DNA of 64,000 bases from Solirubrobacter ginsenosidimutans (GCF_027587205.1 NZ_JAPDOD010000045.1:1-64000); one strand, 5' to 3'; counted from the stretch's first letter, positions 10,664-19,304 are shown. Made by a program: numbers and translations. Notes: generated by a model not told the origin, from the letters alone.

Positions 10664-12157
10664 TCAGAGCGTGAGCGTGACCGTCTTCTCTTCGGTGTTG
10701 GCCTCGATCCCGGCCCAGCCGAGCTCGCGTCCGACGCCGCTTGACCGCATGCCGCCCCACGGCGTCCGCGGGTCCGGCGGCGCGCCGCCGTTGATCCACA
10801 CGCTGCCGGCGCGCACGCGCGCGGCGACCTGGTGCGCCTTGGAGATGTCGCGCGTCCACACGTACGCGGCGAGGCCGTAGCGCGTGTCGTTGGCCTGCGC
10901 GATCGCGTCGTCGACGTCGTCGAACGAGCGCACGAGGCCGACCGGGCCGAAGATCTCGTCGCGCGCGATTCCGATGTCGGCGTCGCCGCCGGCGAAGATC
11001 GTCGGCTGCACGAAGTACCCGGGCCGCTCTGGCCGCTCGCCGCCGGCGACGAGCTCGGCGCCCTGTTCGCGCCCCTGGGCGATGTAGCCGGTGACGCGGT
11101 CGAGCTGGCGCGCGTTGATCAGCGCGCCCATCGTCGTCCCCGCGTCGAACGGGTCGCCGAGCGAGACCGCGCGCGCCGCGTCGGCGAGGCCGGCGACGAC
11201 GTCGTCGTAGCGCTCGCGCGCGACGAGGATCCGCGTGCCGGCGGCGCACACCTCGCCCTGGTTGGCCCACAGCCCGATCGCGACGCCGGGGACGACCGCC
11301 GCGGGGTCGGCGTCGGCGAGGATGATCTGCGGCGACTTGCCGCCGAGCTCGAGCGTCACGCGCTTGAAGTCGCGCGCCGCCTGGATCCCGACCTCGCGAC
11401 CCACCTCGGGGCTGCCGGTGAACGAGACCTTGTCGACGCCGGGGTGGGCGACGAGCGCGGCGCCCGCCGTCGCGCCCAGGCCGGGGATGACGTTGACGAC
11501 GCCGGCCGGGAAGCCGGCCTCCTCGATCAGCTTCGCCAGGTGCAGCGTGCTCAGCGGCGCGTCCTCGGCCGGCTTGAGCACGAGCGTGTTGCCGGCCGCG
11601 AGCGCGGGCGCGAGCTTCCAGGCGGCGATCAGCGTCGGCGCGTTCCACGCGGTGATCGCGCCGACGACGCCGACGGGCTCGCGGATCGTGTACGCCTGGC
11701 GCTGCTGGCCGAAGAACGGCAGCGGCGTGATCCAGCGGCCCTCGATCTTGTCGGCCCAGCCCGCGAAGTGGCGGAACACGTCGACGACGTTCGGGAGGTC
11801 GACGAGCCGCGGCTCGTACGCCGGACGGCCGACGTCGAAGCCCTCGAGCGTCGCGAGCAGCTCGATGTCGCGCTCGATCAGGTCGGCGAGCCGGAACAGC
11901 AACAGGCCGCGGTCGGCGGGCGTGAGCTGCGCCCACGCGCCTCCGTCGGACTGGGCGCGCGCGGCCCGCACGGCGGCGTCGACGTCCTCGGCGCCGGCCG
12001 CGGCGACCGTGGCCAGGTGCTGCTCATAGGCGGGGGCGACGACGTCGAACGTCGCATCGTTCGCGGCGTCGCGCCATTCGCCGCCGATGAACAACTGGGT
12101 CGGCACCTCGGGGACGGCGACGCCGCCGATCTCCCGCGCCGTCATGACGCTGCTCAT
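10664..12157 (-). CDS. NAD(P)-dependent aldehyde dehydrogenase
   Basis: This is a full-length 497-residue ALDH with the cofactor motif FTGSPEVG, catalytic E270 in LELGGKSP and nucleophile C304 in NQGEVCAAGTR. It oxidises an aldehyde to an acid. In this context a semialdehyde released by aldol cleavage (for example succinate semialdehyde), or an aryl aldehyde, is plausible. The ATG at 12157 has GAGGAGAG upstream and overlaps the GMC oxidoreductase stop. Regulatory site B lies 30 bases upstream, inside the end of that gene, so this enzyme may have its own promoter in addition to read-through. Confidence 0.93.
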   Translation of the reverse strand: MSSVMTAREIGGVAVPEVPTQLFIGGEWRDAANDATFDVVAPAYEQHLATVAAAGAEDVDAAVRAARAQSDGGAWAQLTPADRGLLLFRLADLIERDIELLATLEGFDVGRPAYEPRLVDLPNVVDVFRHFAGWADKIEGRWITPLPFFGQQRQAYTIREPVGVVGAITAWNAPTLIAAWKLAPALAAGNTLVLKPAEDAPLSTLHLAKLIEEAGFPAGVVNVIPGLGATAGAALVAHPGVDKVSFTGSPEVGREVGIQAARDFKRVTLELGGKSPQIILADADPAAVVPGVAIGLWANQGEVCAAGTRILVARERYDDVVAGLADAARAVSLGDPFDAGTTMGALINARQLDRVTGYIAQGREQGAELVAGGERPERPGYFVQPTIFAGGDADIGIARDEIFGPVGLVRSFDDVDDAIAQANDTRYGLAAYVWTRDISKAHQVAARVRAGSVWINGGAPPDPRTPWGGMRSSGVGRELGWAGIEANTEEKTVTLTL

Positions 12158-13629
12158 GCGCTCTCCTCGAACACCGTGGGTTTCCTATCGGAAAACATAT
12201 CTGATGTTGTCAACCGCGTCGCGGTCCGCCAGGCCAGCGCCTGCACGGTGAGCGTCGGGTTGACGCCTCCGGTCGAGCAGAACAGCGACGCGCCGAGCAC
12301 GCCGAGGTTCTCCAGACCGTGCACGAAGCCCCAGCGATCAACCACCGAGGTCGCGGGGTCGTCGCCCATCCGCGTGCCGCCGTAGCAGTGGCGCGCGTCG
12401 ACCGACGGCTCGTCCGGCGCCCAGGTGAGGTCGGCGCCGGCCTCGCGCAGCCACTCCGTCATCCGCGCGCGCAGGAACGCGAAGCCACGCCGCTCGTGCT
12501 CGCCGAGACGGTGCGTGACGCGCACGACGGGCACGCCGTACGGGTCGCGCTGGTGCGGGTCCAGATCGAGCCGGTTGTGCTCGTACGGCAGCGTCTCCAG
12601 TTGCCCGCTGACCGTGCCGACCGACTGCGCGTTGGCCTGCAGCCACGCCTTCCACGCCGCGCCCCAGCGCGGCACCGACGGCGGGTGCAGGTTCGACGCC
12701 GCGATCGGCTTGAACTCGTGCGACGCGGTCAGCATGCCGGCCTCGAAGTCGCGCACGCAGGTGGCCTGCGACCACAGGCCGCTGAACAGGTTGAGCCGGC
12801 GGCCCGGGAAGCGGCCGCAGACGTTGGGCGTGCCATGCGCCATGTAGCCCGCGCCGACCTGGTCGCCGCCGAGGCCGGAGAGCAGCAGCAGGCGCACGTT
12901 CTCGTAGACGAAGCCGCCGAGCAGGACCGCGCCGGCGGGCTGGAAGAGCACCCGCCCGTCCTGCACGTAGGTGACGCCGGTGACGCGGCCGCGGCGCGCC
13001 TCGATCCGCACCACGCGCGCGCCGGTGCGGACGTGCAGCCGCCCGGTCGCCTCCGCGCGCGGGATCACGGTCGCGTCGGTCGAGCCCTTGGCCGTGACGT
13101 GGCAGCCGTTGCACGTGCAGAAGCCGCAGTACGTGCAGCGGGCGGCGTCGATCGCCGCCGGCGCGGCGTGCGGGTGCCAGCCGAGCCGCGTCGCCGCGTC
13201 GCTCATCAGCTCGGTCCAGCCGGTGCGGCGCAGGTCGCGGGTGACGCCGATCGTGCGCTCGGTCAGCGCGTAGTAGGGCTCCAGCTCGGCGTAGTCGATC
13301 GGCCAGTGGCGGAAGTCCCAGGAATCCAACCGCGCGCTCAGGCCCGGATAGTGCAGCGTCGAGCCGCCGACGCCGTTGGCCATCAGCATCGGGTACGGCG
13401 AGGGGCCGGACGGCTGGTCGGCTGAGTGGCGGAAGGTGGGGAGCTCGCCGCGGGCCTTGGGCTCGGCAAGCCACTCGCGCACGTCGTTGCGGATCTCGTC
13501 GAAGGTCATCTCCGCGGCGCTGCGCCGCGGGCCGGCCTCGAGCGCGACGACCTCCGCGCCGGCCGCGGTCAGCACGTGCGCGGCGATGCCGCCCGCGCCG
13601 CCGAGCCCGACGAGCACGACGTCGGTCAT
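12154..13629 (-). CDS. GMC-family dehydrogenase, catalytic FAD subunit
   Basis: The protein has 491 residues. An N-terminal FAD-binding motif (VGLGGAGGIAA) is followed by a Cys-rich segment CTYCGFCTCNGC, as in the membrane-linked gluconate/glucose/fructose dehydrogenase subgroup, and a C-terminal substrate region (GGTRMGDDP). This subgroup works with a small Gdh3-type subunit, which is encoded immediately upstream with a 4-base overlap. It should oxidise a sugar, polyol or alcohol group and pass electrons to a cytochrome or quinone. The last codons contain regulatory site B. Confidence 0.9.
   Translation of the reverse strand: MTDVVLVGLGGAGGIAAHVLTAAGAEVVALEAGPRRSAAEMTFDEIRNDVREWLAEPKARGELPTFRHSADQPSGPSPYPMLMANGVGGSTLHYPGLSARLDSWDFRHWPIDYAELEPYYALTERTIGVTRDLRRTGWTELMSDAATRLGWHPHAAPAAIDAARCTYCGFCTCNGCHVTAKGSTDATVIPRAEATGRLHVRTGARVVRIEARRGRVTGVTYVQDGRVLFQPAGAVLLGGFVYENVRLLLLSGLGGDQVGAGYMAHGTPNVCGRFPGRRLNLFSGLWSQATCVRDFEAGMLTASHEFKPIAASNLHPPSVPRWGAAWKAWLQANAQSVGTVSGQLETLPYEHNRLDLDPHQRDPYGVPVVRVTHRLGEHERRGFAFLRARMTEWLREAGADLTWAPDEPSVDARHCYGGTRMGDDPATSVVDRWGFVHGLENLGVLGASLFCSTGGVNPTLTVQALAWRTATRLTTSDMFSDRKPTVFEESA
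12187..12206 (+). promoter_or_regulatory. GntR-type operator, site B (inside the GMC gene 3' end)
   Basis: ATCGGAAAACATATCTGATG keeps the left arm and TAT core of the seven-site family but has CTGATG instead of GGATC on the right. It lies within the last codons of the GMC gene and 30 bases upstream of the minus-strand aldehyde dehydrogenase start. This fits an internal promoter under the same control. Confidence 0.5.
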
Positions 13630-13946
13630 ATCAAGGCTTGGTCGGCCGCCGTCCACACCGGCCGCGGCCCGGGGTAGCCGAGCAGCTTCCAGCCCACGCG
13701 GTCGATGTTCCCGCCGTAGGACGGGTCGCCGAACATGCCTTGACGGGCGTGTGCGAGGAGCGGGTCGAACAGGTCCGGGCGCTCGCGTTCGAGCTCGGCG
13801 AGGAGCGCGTCCTGATCGGCGGCGTCCTCGAACCCGGCGAGCGCCTCGAGCGCCCCGGAGAAGGCGGCCCGGTGCGCCTCCATGTAGCGATCGACGCCCG
13901 CCTCGCACGCGCCCGGGATCAGCCGTTCCGCGATCGCCGCGATCAC
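13626..13946 (-). CDS. Gluconate 2-dehydrogenase subunit 3-like protein
   Basis: The 106-residue protein carries the family hallmark FGDPSYGGNIDRVGWKLLG near its C-terminus and a helical N-terminal part. In known systems this small subunit is exported by Tat together with the GMC flavoprotein. Here no twin-arginine signal is visible from the GTG at 13946, which is fixed by its overlap with the upstream lactonase stop (GTGA). The upstream in-frame sequence is the shadow of that gene. It is surely the partner of the GMC subunit downstream. Confidence 0.85.
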   Translation of the reverse strand: MIAAIAERLIPGACEAGVDRYMEAHRAAFSGALEALAGFEDAADQDALLAELERERPDLFDPLLAHARQGMFGDPSYGGNIDRVGWKLLGYPGPRPVWTAADQALI

Positions 13947-14743
13947 GAATAGAACTCGGGGGCTCGCTTGAATTCGTCCCACAGGCCCGGGTCGTGACCG
14001 GTGACGACGATCGCGTCGCGCCGCCAGGCGAGCCGCTTCAGCCGGCTCAGTGAGCGCGCGGTGTCGGACGCCGAGACCATGAACCCCGGGAGCGCGCCGT
14101 TGTCCCAGTGGTCGCGCGCGTTGGCCGCGTCGCCGCACAGGAGATAGGTCTCGCCGCTGGGCAGGTTGACCTCGAACGACATGTGCCCTGGCGAGTGCCC
14201 GGGCGAGCGCCAGCCGATCAGCGTGCCGTCGCCGTAGACGTCGTAGCCGTCTTCTGCGTCCTCGAGCAGCGCCCAGGGCACGCCCGGCTTGGCGTAGTCG
14301 GCGAGCACGTAGCTGATGCGGGCGAGCGGGTCCGGCGCGTGCGCGAACTCGTGCTCGGTGCGCGTCACCAGCACCTCGGCGTTCGGGAGCCGGTCGATCA
14401 CCGCGACCGCGCCGGTGTGATCGAGGTGCAGGTGCGTCTGGACGACCCAGCGGATGCTCGCCGGGTCGATGCCGACGCGCTCCAGCGACGGCAGCAGGGC
14501 CTGCTCGGGCCGCATCACCGGGGTCGACATCTCCGTGATCGGCCCCCAGTGCTTGGCCGCGTCGACGGCCACCTCCGGCGGGTTGCCGCCGTCGATGATC
14601 GCGTTCCCGCGCGGGTGGGTGATGACGAAGTAGGGCGTCGGCGTGGTGATCATCTCGCCGCCGCCGCCCTTGCCGAACGTGAAGTTGCGCAGCGGGAGAT
14701 GCGTGATGCCGCCGTCGAACATGTACAGCCGGATCTCGGTCAT
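13943..14743 (-). CDS. Metallo-beta-lactamase-fold hydrolase, AHL-lactonase-like
   Basis: The 266-residue protein has the metal motif THLHLDHTG, the second His in GHSPGHMS, the Asp in LCGDAAN and a terminal His in VTGHDPG. The arrangement resembles N-acyl-homoserine lactonases. In this operon the substrate is more likely a lactone formed by the GMC dehydrogenase or by the Baeyer-Villiger enzyme than a quorum signal; that is inference. ATG at 14743 overlaps the SMP-30 stop (ATGA). Confidence 0.87.
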   Translation of the reverse strand: MTEIRLYMFDGGITHLPLRNFTFGKGGGGEMITTPTPYFVITHPRGNAIIDGGNPPEVAVDAAKHWGPITEMSTPVMRPEQALLPSLERVGIDPASIRWVVQTHLHLDHTGAVAVIDRLPNAEVLVTRTEHEFAHAPDPLARISYVLADYAKPGVPWALLEDAEDGYDVYGDGTLIGWRSPGHSPGHMSFEVNLPSGETYLLCGDAANARDHWDNGALPGFMVSASDTARSLSRLKRLAWRRDAIVVTGHDPGLWDEFKRAPEFYS

Positions 14744-15627
14744 GAGCCCGGGAGCGGTGGCGGCCCGACGAGCGTGCGCACGACGTGGACCGTGGTCGAG
14801 GTCATCAGGAACAGCGAGTGCAGGTCCTCGCCGCCCCAGGCGATGCTGCCGCACACCTCCGGCGTGGCGACGGTGCCGAGGTGCTCGCCGTCGGGCGTGA
14901 GCACCCAGACGCCGCCCGGCCCGGTGACCCAGACGTTGCCGTGCTCGTCGCACTCCATGCCGTCGACGTTGCCCTGGCCGGGCACGCCGCTGCCGATGCC
15001 GGACGCGAACATGCGGCCGTTGCGCAGCGAGCCGTCCGGCTCGACGTCGAACACCTTGACCTCGCGCGCGCTGGAGTCGTTGACGTAGAGCAGCGACTCG
15101 TCCGGCGAGAACGTGATCCCGTTGGGCTGGTCGAACTCGTCCTCGGCGACGACGAGGTGCAGCTCGCCGTCGGGTGCGATCCGGTAGACGCCGCGGTAGC
15201 CGAGCGGTTTGCTGCGCTCCAGGCCGATCCAGTCGTTCCAGCGCCCGTAGTCCGGGTCGGTGAAGTAGATGCTGCCGTCGAGCCCGCGCGTGACGAGGTC
15301 GTTCGGGCTGTTGAGGTACGTGCCGCGGTAGTGGTAGGCGAGCACCTCGCGGTGCCCGTTCTCGAAGCGCGCCACGCAGCTCGACAGGCCCTCGCAGGCG
15401 ACGATCCGGCCCTCGCGGTCGAGCGCGAGCCCGCTCGCCTTGAACATCGGCGAAAGCGCCACCTCCATGCCGCGCTCCTCGCTCCAGCGCCAGCGCGTGT
15501 CGCTCGGGATGTCGACGAACTCCAGGCAGCCCTGCGAGGCGACCCACACCGGACCCTCGGTGAACTGGTAGCCGTCACCCAGGCGGCGCAGCTCCGCGCC
15601 CGGCTCGATCAGATCGGCGAGCTCCAT
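14740..15627 (-). CDS. SMP-30/gluconolactonase/LRE-family lactonase
   Basis: The 295-residue six-bladed propeller enzyme has the substrate segments FTEGPVW, NSPNDLV, QPNGITFSPDE and NVDGMECDEHGNVW, which supply the Glu, Asn and Asp metal ligands of the SMP-30 family. It hydrolyses aldonolactones or other lactones. With the MBL-fold hydrolase and the GMC dehydrogenase it forms a dehydrogenase-plus-lactonase set, which suggests oxidation of a glycoside or sugar-like moiety to a lactone and then to an acid. The upstream SnoaL gene stop abuts its ATG. Confidence 0.9.
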   Translation of the reverse strand: MELADLIEPGAELRRLGDGYQFTEGPVWVASQGCLEFVDIPSDTRWRWSEERGMEVALSPMFKASGLALDREGRIVACEGLSSCVARFENGHREVLAYHYRGTYLNSPNDLVTRGLDGSIYFTDPDYGRWNDWIGLERSKPLGYRGVYRIAPDGELHLVVAEDEFDQPNGITFSPDESLLYVNDSSAREVKVFDVEPDGSLRNGRMFASGIGSGVPGQGNVDGMECDEHGNVWVTGPGGVWVLTPDGEHLGTVATPEVCGSIAWGGEDLHSLFLMTSTTVHVVRTLVGPPPLPGS

Positions 15628-16095
15628 CTAGTCCCCTCCCGTGCGCATGGTGGCGCCGCTGACCCCCACCGCCGTCACGGACATCGGCGGCGGCCCGGGC
15701 TTGTACTGGAGCGGCGTCTCTTCGCGCCGCGCGAACAACCAGCGCCCGTCGCGCCGCACCAGCGTGTCGTGGTAGCGGGCGACGATCGCGTTCTCGAAGT
15801 TCTGCGGGATCCAGACGACGTCCGTGTCCGCCGAGGCGCTCTCGCCGTCGGGGGAGAGCTCGATCAGCGGCGGCGAGTTCATGTGCTTGCCGGCGTAGTC
15901 GTCGGGCAGGCACGTGGTCAGGAACTCGAGCATCGCCTCGCGCGGCTCGAAGGCCTCGCCGTCGACGACGAACGCCGCGTCTTCGGTCCAGAGCGAGCCG
16001 AACCGCTCCCAGTCGTGGTCGTCGAAGCTGATGGCGTACGTCGCGATCAACGCCCGGATCTCCTCGATCGACTGCAGCCGATCGACGGTGCTCAT
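15628..16095 (-). CDS. SnoaL-like / NTF2-fold protein
   Basis: The 155-residue protein has the SnoaL-like fold: an N-terminal helix with EEIRALIATYAISFDDHDW, the segment LWTEDAAFVVDG and the C-terminal strand GRWLFARREE. It is a probable dehydratase, isomerase or ring-opening accessory protein; no specific reaction can be assigned. ATG at 16095 overlaps the stop of the EthD-like gene (ATGA), and its own stop is directly followed by the SMP-30 start. It is clearly part of the operon. Confidence 0.8.
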   Translation of the reverse strand: MSTVDRLQSIEEIRALIATYAISFDDHDWERFGSLWTEDAAFVVDGEAFEPREAMLEFLTTCLPDDYAGKHMNSPPLIELSPDGESASADTDVVWIPQNFENAIVARYHDTLVRRDGRWLFARREETPLQYKPGPPPMSVTAVGVSGATMRTGGD

Positions 16096-16424
16096 GGGTC
16101 GATCCGGTCGCTCAGCGCCGAGCAGTCCCAACTCTGGAACGTGATCTCGCGGAACCACTCCGGCAGCTGGATCATCCCGAGCCCGATGCGGCGGTCGAGG
16201 TCGTCGCGCCACACCTGCTGTTCGTCCTCGTACTCGTAGAGCGCGAGGTGCGACAAGGGCGCGTCGTCGCCGCGCGACGGCGTGATCGCGAACCGGCGGG
16301 CGCTGACGAAGCCCGGCGATTGGATGTTTTCGCGCGCGTGGACGTCGTACCAACGCTGGTACTCGTCGTCGGAGACGCGATCCGGCGGCTTGCTGAACAC
16401 CAGGTAGAGCTTGCGCGTTCCCAT
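16092..16424 (-). CDS. EthD-like dimeric alpha/beta-barrel small protein
   Basis: The 110-residue protein has the pattern of dimeric ferredoxin-like small catabolic proteins: YLVFSKPPDRVSDDEYQRW, the YDVHARENI segment, and a central FVSARRFA strand. It is clearly related to the product of 18074-18457 (shared xxWYDxH...GFxSARRF pattern). Family members include EthD and muconolactone-isomerase-like proteins. It is the first gene of the 9-kb minus-strand operon. A -10-like TAGGAT of site C lies 7 bases before the ATG, so the transcript may be leaderless. Confidence 0.7.
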   Translation of the reverse strand: MGTRKLYLVFSKPPDRVSDDEYQRWYDVHARENIQSPGFVSARRFAITPSRGDDAPLSHLALYEYEDEQQVWRDDLDRRIGLGMIQLPEWFREITFQSWDCSALSDRIDP

Positions 16425-16430
16425 GCAGGC

Positions 16431-16450
16431 GATCCTATAGCATTTGATAG
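16431..16450 (-). promoter_or_regulatory. GntR-type operator, site C
   Basis: Read on the minus strand the site is CTATCAAATGCTATAGGATC. The TATAGGATC half is conserved and the other half is divergent. It is the whole spacer core between two divergent genes that start at 16424 and 16454. -10-like hexamers are present on both strands: TAGGAT on the minus strand and TAGCAT (16438-16443) on the plus strand, 10 bases before the esterase ATG. Confidence 0.6.
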
Positions 16451-16453
16451 AGG

Positions 16454-17338
16454 ATGACACTCGACATTGAGACGAAGTCCCTCTTGGACGAGCTGCCGGC
16501 CGGCGACGGGGAGCTGACCGTCGAAGGGATGCGGGCGTTCGGCGCCGAGATGGCGCGCCGGTTCGGGAGCGGTCCGGAGATGGCGCGGGTCGAGCGCCAC
16601 ACGGTTGGCGACGGCCTGGAGCTGCGCGTACTCGTGCCACACGCGGCGTCGCGAGCCGTGCTCGTCTTCTTCCACGGCGGCGGCTGGGTGGCCGGGTCGC
16701 TCGACGAGGTCGAGACGCTCGGCCGGACGCTCGCCGACCGCGCCGCGTGCACGGTCGTGCTCGCCGAGTACCGCCTGGCCCCCGAGCATCCGTTCCCGGC
16801 GGCGGTCGACGACGCGTGGACCGCGCTCCTCTGGGCCGCGGAATACTCTGCCGGGTTGCCGTTGATCGTCGCGGGTGACAGCTCGGGCGGCAACCTCGCC
16901 GCGGTCGTCGCGCAGCGGTCCGCGCACGCGGGACCGAAGGTCGCGCTCCAGATCCTGATCGAGCCGGCGACCGACGCCGACACCGAGACCGCGTCCTATC
17001 GCGATCCCGCCAACCAGCTGATCGTGACCCGCGAGCTGATGCTGTGGTTCTTCGAACGCTACGCGCCGGGCGCTCAGCGCGACCCGCGGCTCGCGCCGTT
17101 GCGGGCGCCGAGCCTGGCGGGCGCCCCGCCGGCGGTCGTGCTGACGGCCGAGCACGACGTGCTGCGCGACGAGGGCGAGGCCTACGCCGAGCGCCTGCGC
17201 GCGGCGGGCGTGGACGTCTCGCACAAGCGCTTCGCAGGGCAGATGCACGGCTTCTTCGGCCAGATCGGCGTGCTGCCGGGGAGCGCGGCGGGCCTCGACT
17301 ACGTCGTCGCGGCGATCGAGCGCTACTGCGCGGTGTAG
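16454..17338 (+). CDS. HSL-family (type IV) alpha/beta-hydrolase esterase
   Basis: The 294-residue protein has the oxyanion motif HGGGW (74-78), the nucleophile S143 in GDSSGG, and acid and base residues D235 (AEHDVLRDEG) and H265 (GQMHGFF). These define the hormone-sensitive-lipase family of carboxylesterases. It could release an alcohol or phenol from an ester, including esters made by the Baeyer-Villiger enzyme at 27890. It probably lacks a 5' leader, since the -10-like element of site C is 10 bases upstream. It ends in a 16-base convergent overlap with the SDR gene. Confidence 0.92.
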   Translation: MTLDIETKSLLDELPAGDGELTVEGMRAFGAEMARRFGSGPEMARVERHTVGDGLELRVLVPHAASRAVLVFFHGGGWVAGSLDEVETLGRTLADRAACTVVLAEYRLAPEHPFPAAVDDAWTALLWAAEYSAGLPLIVAGDSSGGNLAAVVAQRSAHAGPKVALQILIEPATDADTETASYRDPANQLIVTRELMLWFFERYAPGAQRDPRLAPLRAPSLAGAPPAVVLTAEHDVLRDEGEAYAERLRAAGVDVSHKRFAGQMHGFFGQIGVLPGSAAGLDYVVAAIERYCAV

Positions 17339-18090
17339 CCGCCGTCCACGACGAGGGTCGAGCCGGTCGCGAACGTCGACCGCCCGCTGGCCAGGAACAG
17401 CACCGCGTCGGCGATCTCGTCGGGACGCGCGAGGCGCCCGTTGGGATGCCCGTGGCGCACGGGAGCATCGGCGAACGGGTCGTTCTCCATCCGCGCGAAC
17501 GAGTCGTTCATCGGCGTCGCCACGGTGCCGGGGGCGACCGCGTTGACGCGGATGCCGGACGTCGCGTACTCGAGCGCCGCGGTGCGCGTGAGCCCGATCA
17601 CCCCGTGCTTGGCGGTCGTGTACGGGCTCGTGCCGGGCGCGCCGACCAGCCCGGCGGCGGACGAGGTGTTGACGATCACGCCGTCCCGGCGGGCGTACAT
17701 GTGACGCAACTGGGCGCGCATGCACAGCCAGACGCCCTTGAGGTTGACGCCGATGACCCGGTCCCAGGAACCCTCCGGGGTCTCGTGGAACCACCCGACG
17801 GGCTCGATCACGCCCGCGTTGTTGAAGGCCACGTCGATGCGCCCGTGCTCGACGGCCACCTCGTCGTGCGCGTCATCGACCTCGGCGCTGTCGCTGACGT
17901 CGACGACGTGCGTGGTGGCGCGACCGCCGGCCGCGACGATCTCCTCCCGCACCGAGTGCAGGCCGCCGGCGTCGCGGTCGACCAGCGCGAGCGTCGCCCC
18001 TTCGCCGGCGAAGGCCTTGGCCGTCGCGCGGCCGATCCCCGACGCCGCGCCGGTGACCAGGACGACCTTGCCCTCAAGCCCGAGGTCCAT
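17323..18090 (-). CDS. Short-chain dehydrogenase/reductase (SDR)
   Basis: The 255-residue classical SDR has the cofactor motif TGAASGIG (about 14-21), NNAG, the catalytic Ser in NTSSAAG, YTTAK as the YxxxK pair, and a C-terminal GSTLVVDGGY. It oxidises or reduces a hydroxyl/keto group with NAD(P). ATG at 18090 was chosen since it sits directly before the Rossmann fold. The reading frame overlaps the upstream EthD-like gene by 17 bases and both are likely transcribed from site D. Confidence 0.92.
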   Translation of the reverse strand: MDLGLEGKVVLVTGAASGIGRATAKAFAGEGATLALVDRDAGGLHSVREEIVAAGGRATTHVVDVSDSAEVDDAHDEVAVEHGRIDVAFNNAGVIEPVGWFHETPEGSWDRVIGVNLKGVWLCMRAQLRHMYARRDGVIVNTSSAAGLVGAPGTSPYTTAKHGVIGLTRTAALEYATSGIRVNAVAPGTVATPMNDSFARMENDPFADAPVRHGHPNGRLARPDEIADAVLFLASGRSTFATGSTLVVDGGYTAQ

Positions 18091-18457
18091 GGCGCTCCTC
18101 TCCCAGCGGCTGGCCGTTCCACGACGCGAACTGGACCTGGTCCCACCACTCCGGGAGCGGCAGCGCACCCGCGTCCGAGTCCTTGAGGTCCGCGTAGGAG
18201 TCGCGCGAGCCCATCCCGGCGCGCTCGAGCTCGGCGACCGCCTCGCGCGGGTCGCCGTCGGTCTCGTAGACGCAGATGAAGCGGTGCGGAAGGCCCGCTT
18301 CGCCGACGACCGGCTCGAGCTGGAAGCGGCGCGCGGAACGAAAGCCCTTGACCGACAGGATCTCGTCCAGGTGTGCGTCGTACCAGCGGTTGAATTCCGC
18401 GTCCGACACGCCCGGAGGGGGCTGAGCGACGACGATGTGAATGCCGCGAATCATCAC
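18074..18457 (-). CDS. EthD-like dimeric alpha/beta-barrel small protein
   Basis: This protein of about 127 residues is a paralogue of the 16092-16424 product. It shares a helix with VSDAEFNRWYDAHLDEI and the strand GFRSARRFQLEP, and it ends in a conserved WWDQVQFASWN. The function is unknown; such proteins often assist a neighbouring oxygenase or isomerise intermediates. The start may be GTG at 18457 or ATG at 18454. The ATG lies 7 bases from the minus-strand TAGGAT of site D, the same spacing as at site C, so I prefer it slightly. Confidence 0.7.
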   Translation of the reverse strand: MMIRGIHIVVAQPPPGVSDAEFNRWYDAHLDEILSVKGFRSARRFQLEPVVGEAGLPHRFICVYETDGDPREAVAELERAGMGSRDSYADLKDSDAGALPLPEWWDQVQFASWNGQPLGEERHGPRA

Positions 18458-18460
18458 GAC

Positions 18461-18480
18461 GATCCTATACGATTTGCTTT
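18461..18480 (-). promoter_or_regulatory. GntR-type operator, site D
   Basis: On the minus strand the site is AAAGCAAATCGTATAGGATC. Its core ATCGTATAGGAT is the most symmetric of the seven (ATCNTATANGAT). It fills the 25-base gap between divergent starts. On the plus strand TACGAT (18468-18473) lies 9 bases before ATG 18483, again leaderless spacing. Confidence 0.65.
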
Positions 18481-18482
18481 AC

Positions 18483-19304
18483 ATGTGGAACGGACGAGTC
18501 GGTGTGTGGAGTCGCGAGTTGCGGTTCAGCCGCGATCGAGAGGACGCGCGCGACGCGGCGGCGGAGCTCGAAGAGCTCGGCTACGCGGCGCTGTGGATCC
18601 CTGACGTGGGCGGCGACGTGTTCGGCGCGTGCGAGGAATTGCTCGCCGCGACGCGCTCGATCCCCCTGCTCACGGGCATCCTCAACATCTGGATGCACGA
18701 CGCGGCGGAGGTCGCGGCACGGTCCGCGGCGCTGGGCGAGCGCTTCACCCTCGGCCTCGGCGCGAGCCACGAGGCGGTGATCGGCGAGCGCTACGCGAAG
18801 CCCCTGTCCGCGATGCGCGCCTATCTCGACGAGTTGGACGTTCTCGGATCGGGCGACCGCCTGCTGGCCGCGCTGGGGCCGAAGATGCTCGAGCTCTCGC
18901 GCACCCGCGCGGCCGGCGCGCACCCGTATCTCGTGCCGGTCGAGCACACCCGGCAGGCGCGCGAGATCCTCGGGCCGGACCGTGCGCTCGCGGTCGAGCA
19001 GGGCGTCGTGCTGGCGCCGGACCGCGCCGCCGCCCGCGCGCACGTCGCGGCGTACCTCGAACTGCCCAACTACGTCGCCAACCTGCGTCGCCTCGGATAC
19101 GGCGACGCGGACTTCGCGGGCGGCGGCAGCGACGCGCTCGTCGACGCGCTGGTCGCGTGGGGTGACGAGGAGGCGATCGCCGAGCGCGTGCGCGCGCAGC
19201 TCGAGGCGGGCGCGGACCACGTCTGCATCCAGGTGATCGACGCCGTCGACGACACGCCGCCCCGCGACGCATGGCGCCGGATCGCTCCGGCCCTGATCGT
19301 ATAG
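18483..19304 (+). CDS. LLM-class (F420-type) flavin oxidoreductase
   Basis: The 273-residue luciferase-like monooxygenase-fold protein resembles the F420-dependent subgroup: an N-terminal ELEELGYAALWIPD, a central FTLGLGASHE and a C-terminal GADHVCIQV. Such enzymes use reduced F420 or FMN to reduce or hydroxylate substrates. ATG at 18483 is fixed by the -10-like element 9 bases before it; the upstream in-frame codons lie in the divergent gene. The TAG stop is part of operator E. Confidence 0.85.
   Translation: MWNGRVGVWSRELRFSRDREDARDAAAELEELGYAALWIPDVGGDVFGACEELLAATRSIPLLTGILNIWMHDAAEVAARSAALGERFTLGLGASHEAVIGERYAKPLSAMRAYLDELDVLGSGDRLLAALGPKMLELSRTRAAGAHPYLVPVEHTRQAREILGPDRALAVEQGVVLAPDRAAARAHVAAYLELPNYVANLRRLGYGDADFAGGGSDALVDALVAWGDEEAIAERVRAQLEAGADHVCIQVIDAVDDTPPRDAWRRIAPALIV

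Noticed and set aside
13943..14743. Quorum-quenching AHL lactonase
   Set aside because: The fold fits, but its place between a Gdh3-type subunit and an SMP-30 lactonase makes a catabolic lactone more likely.
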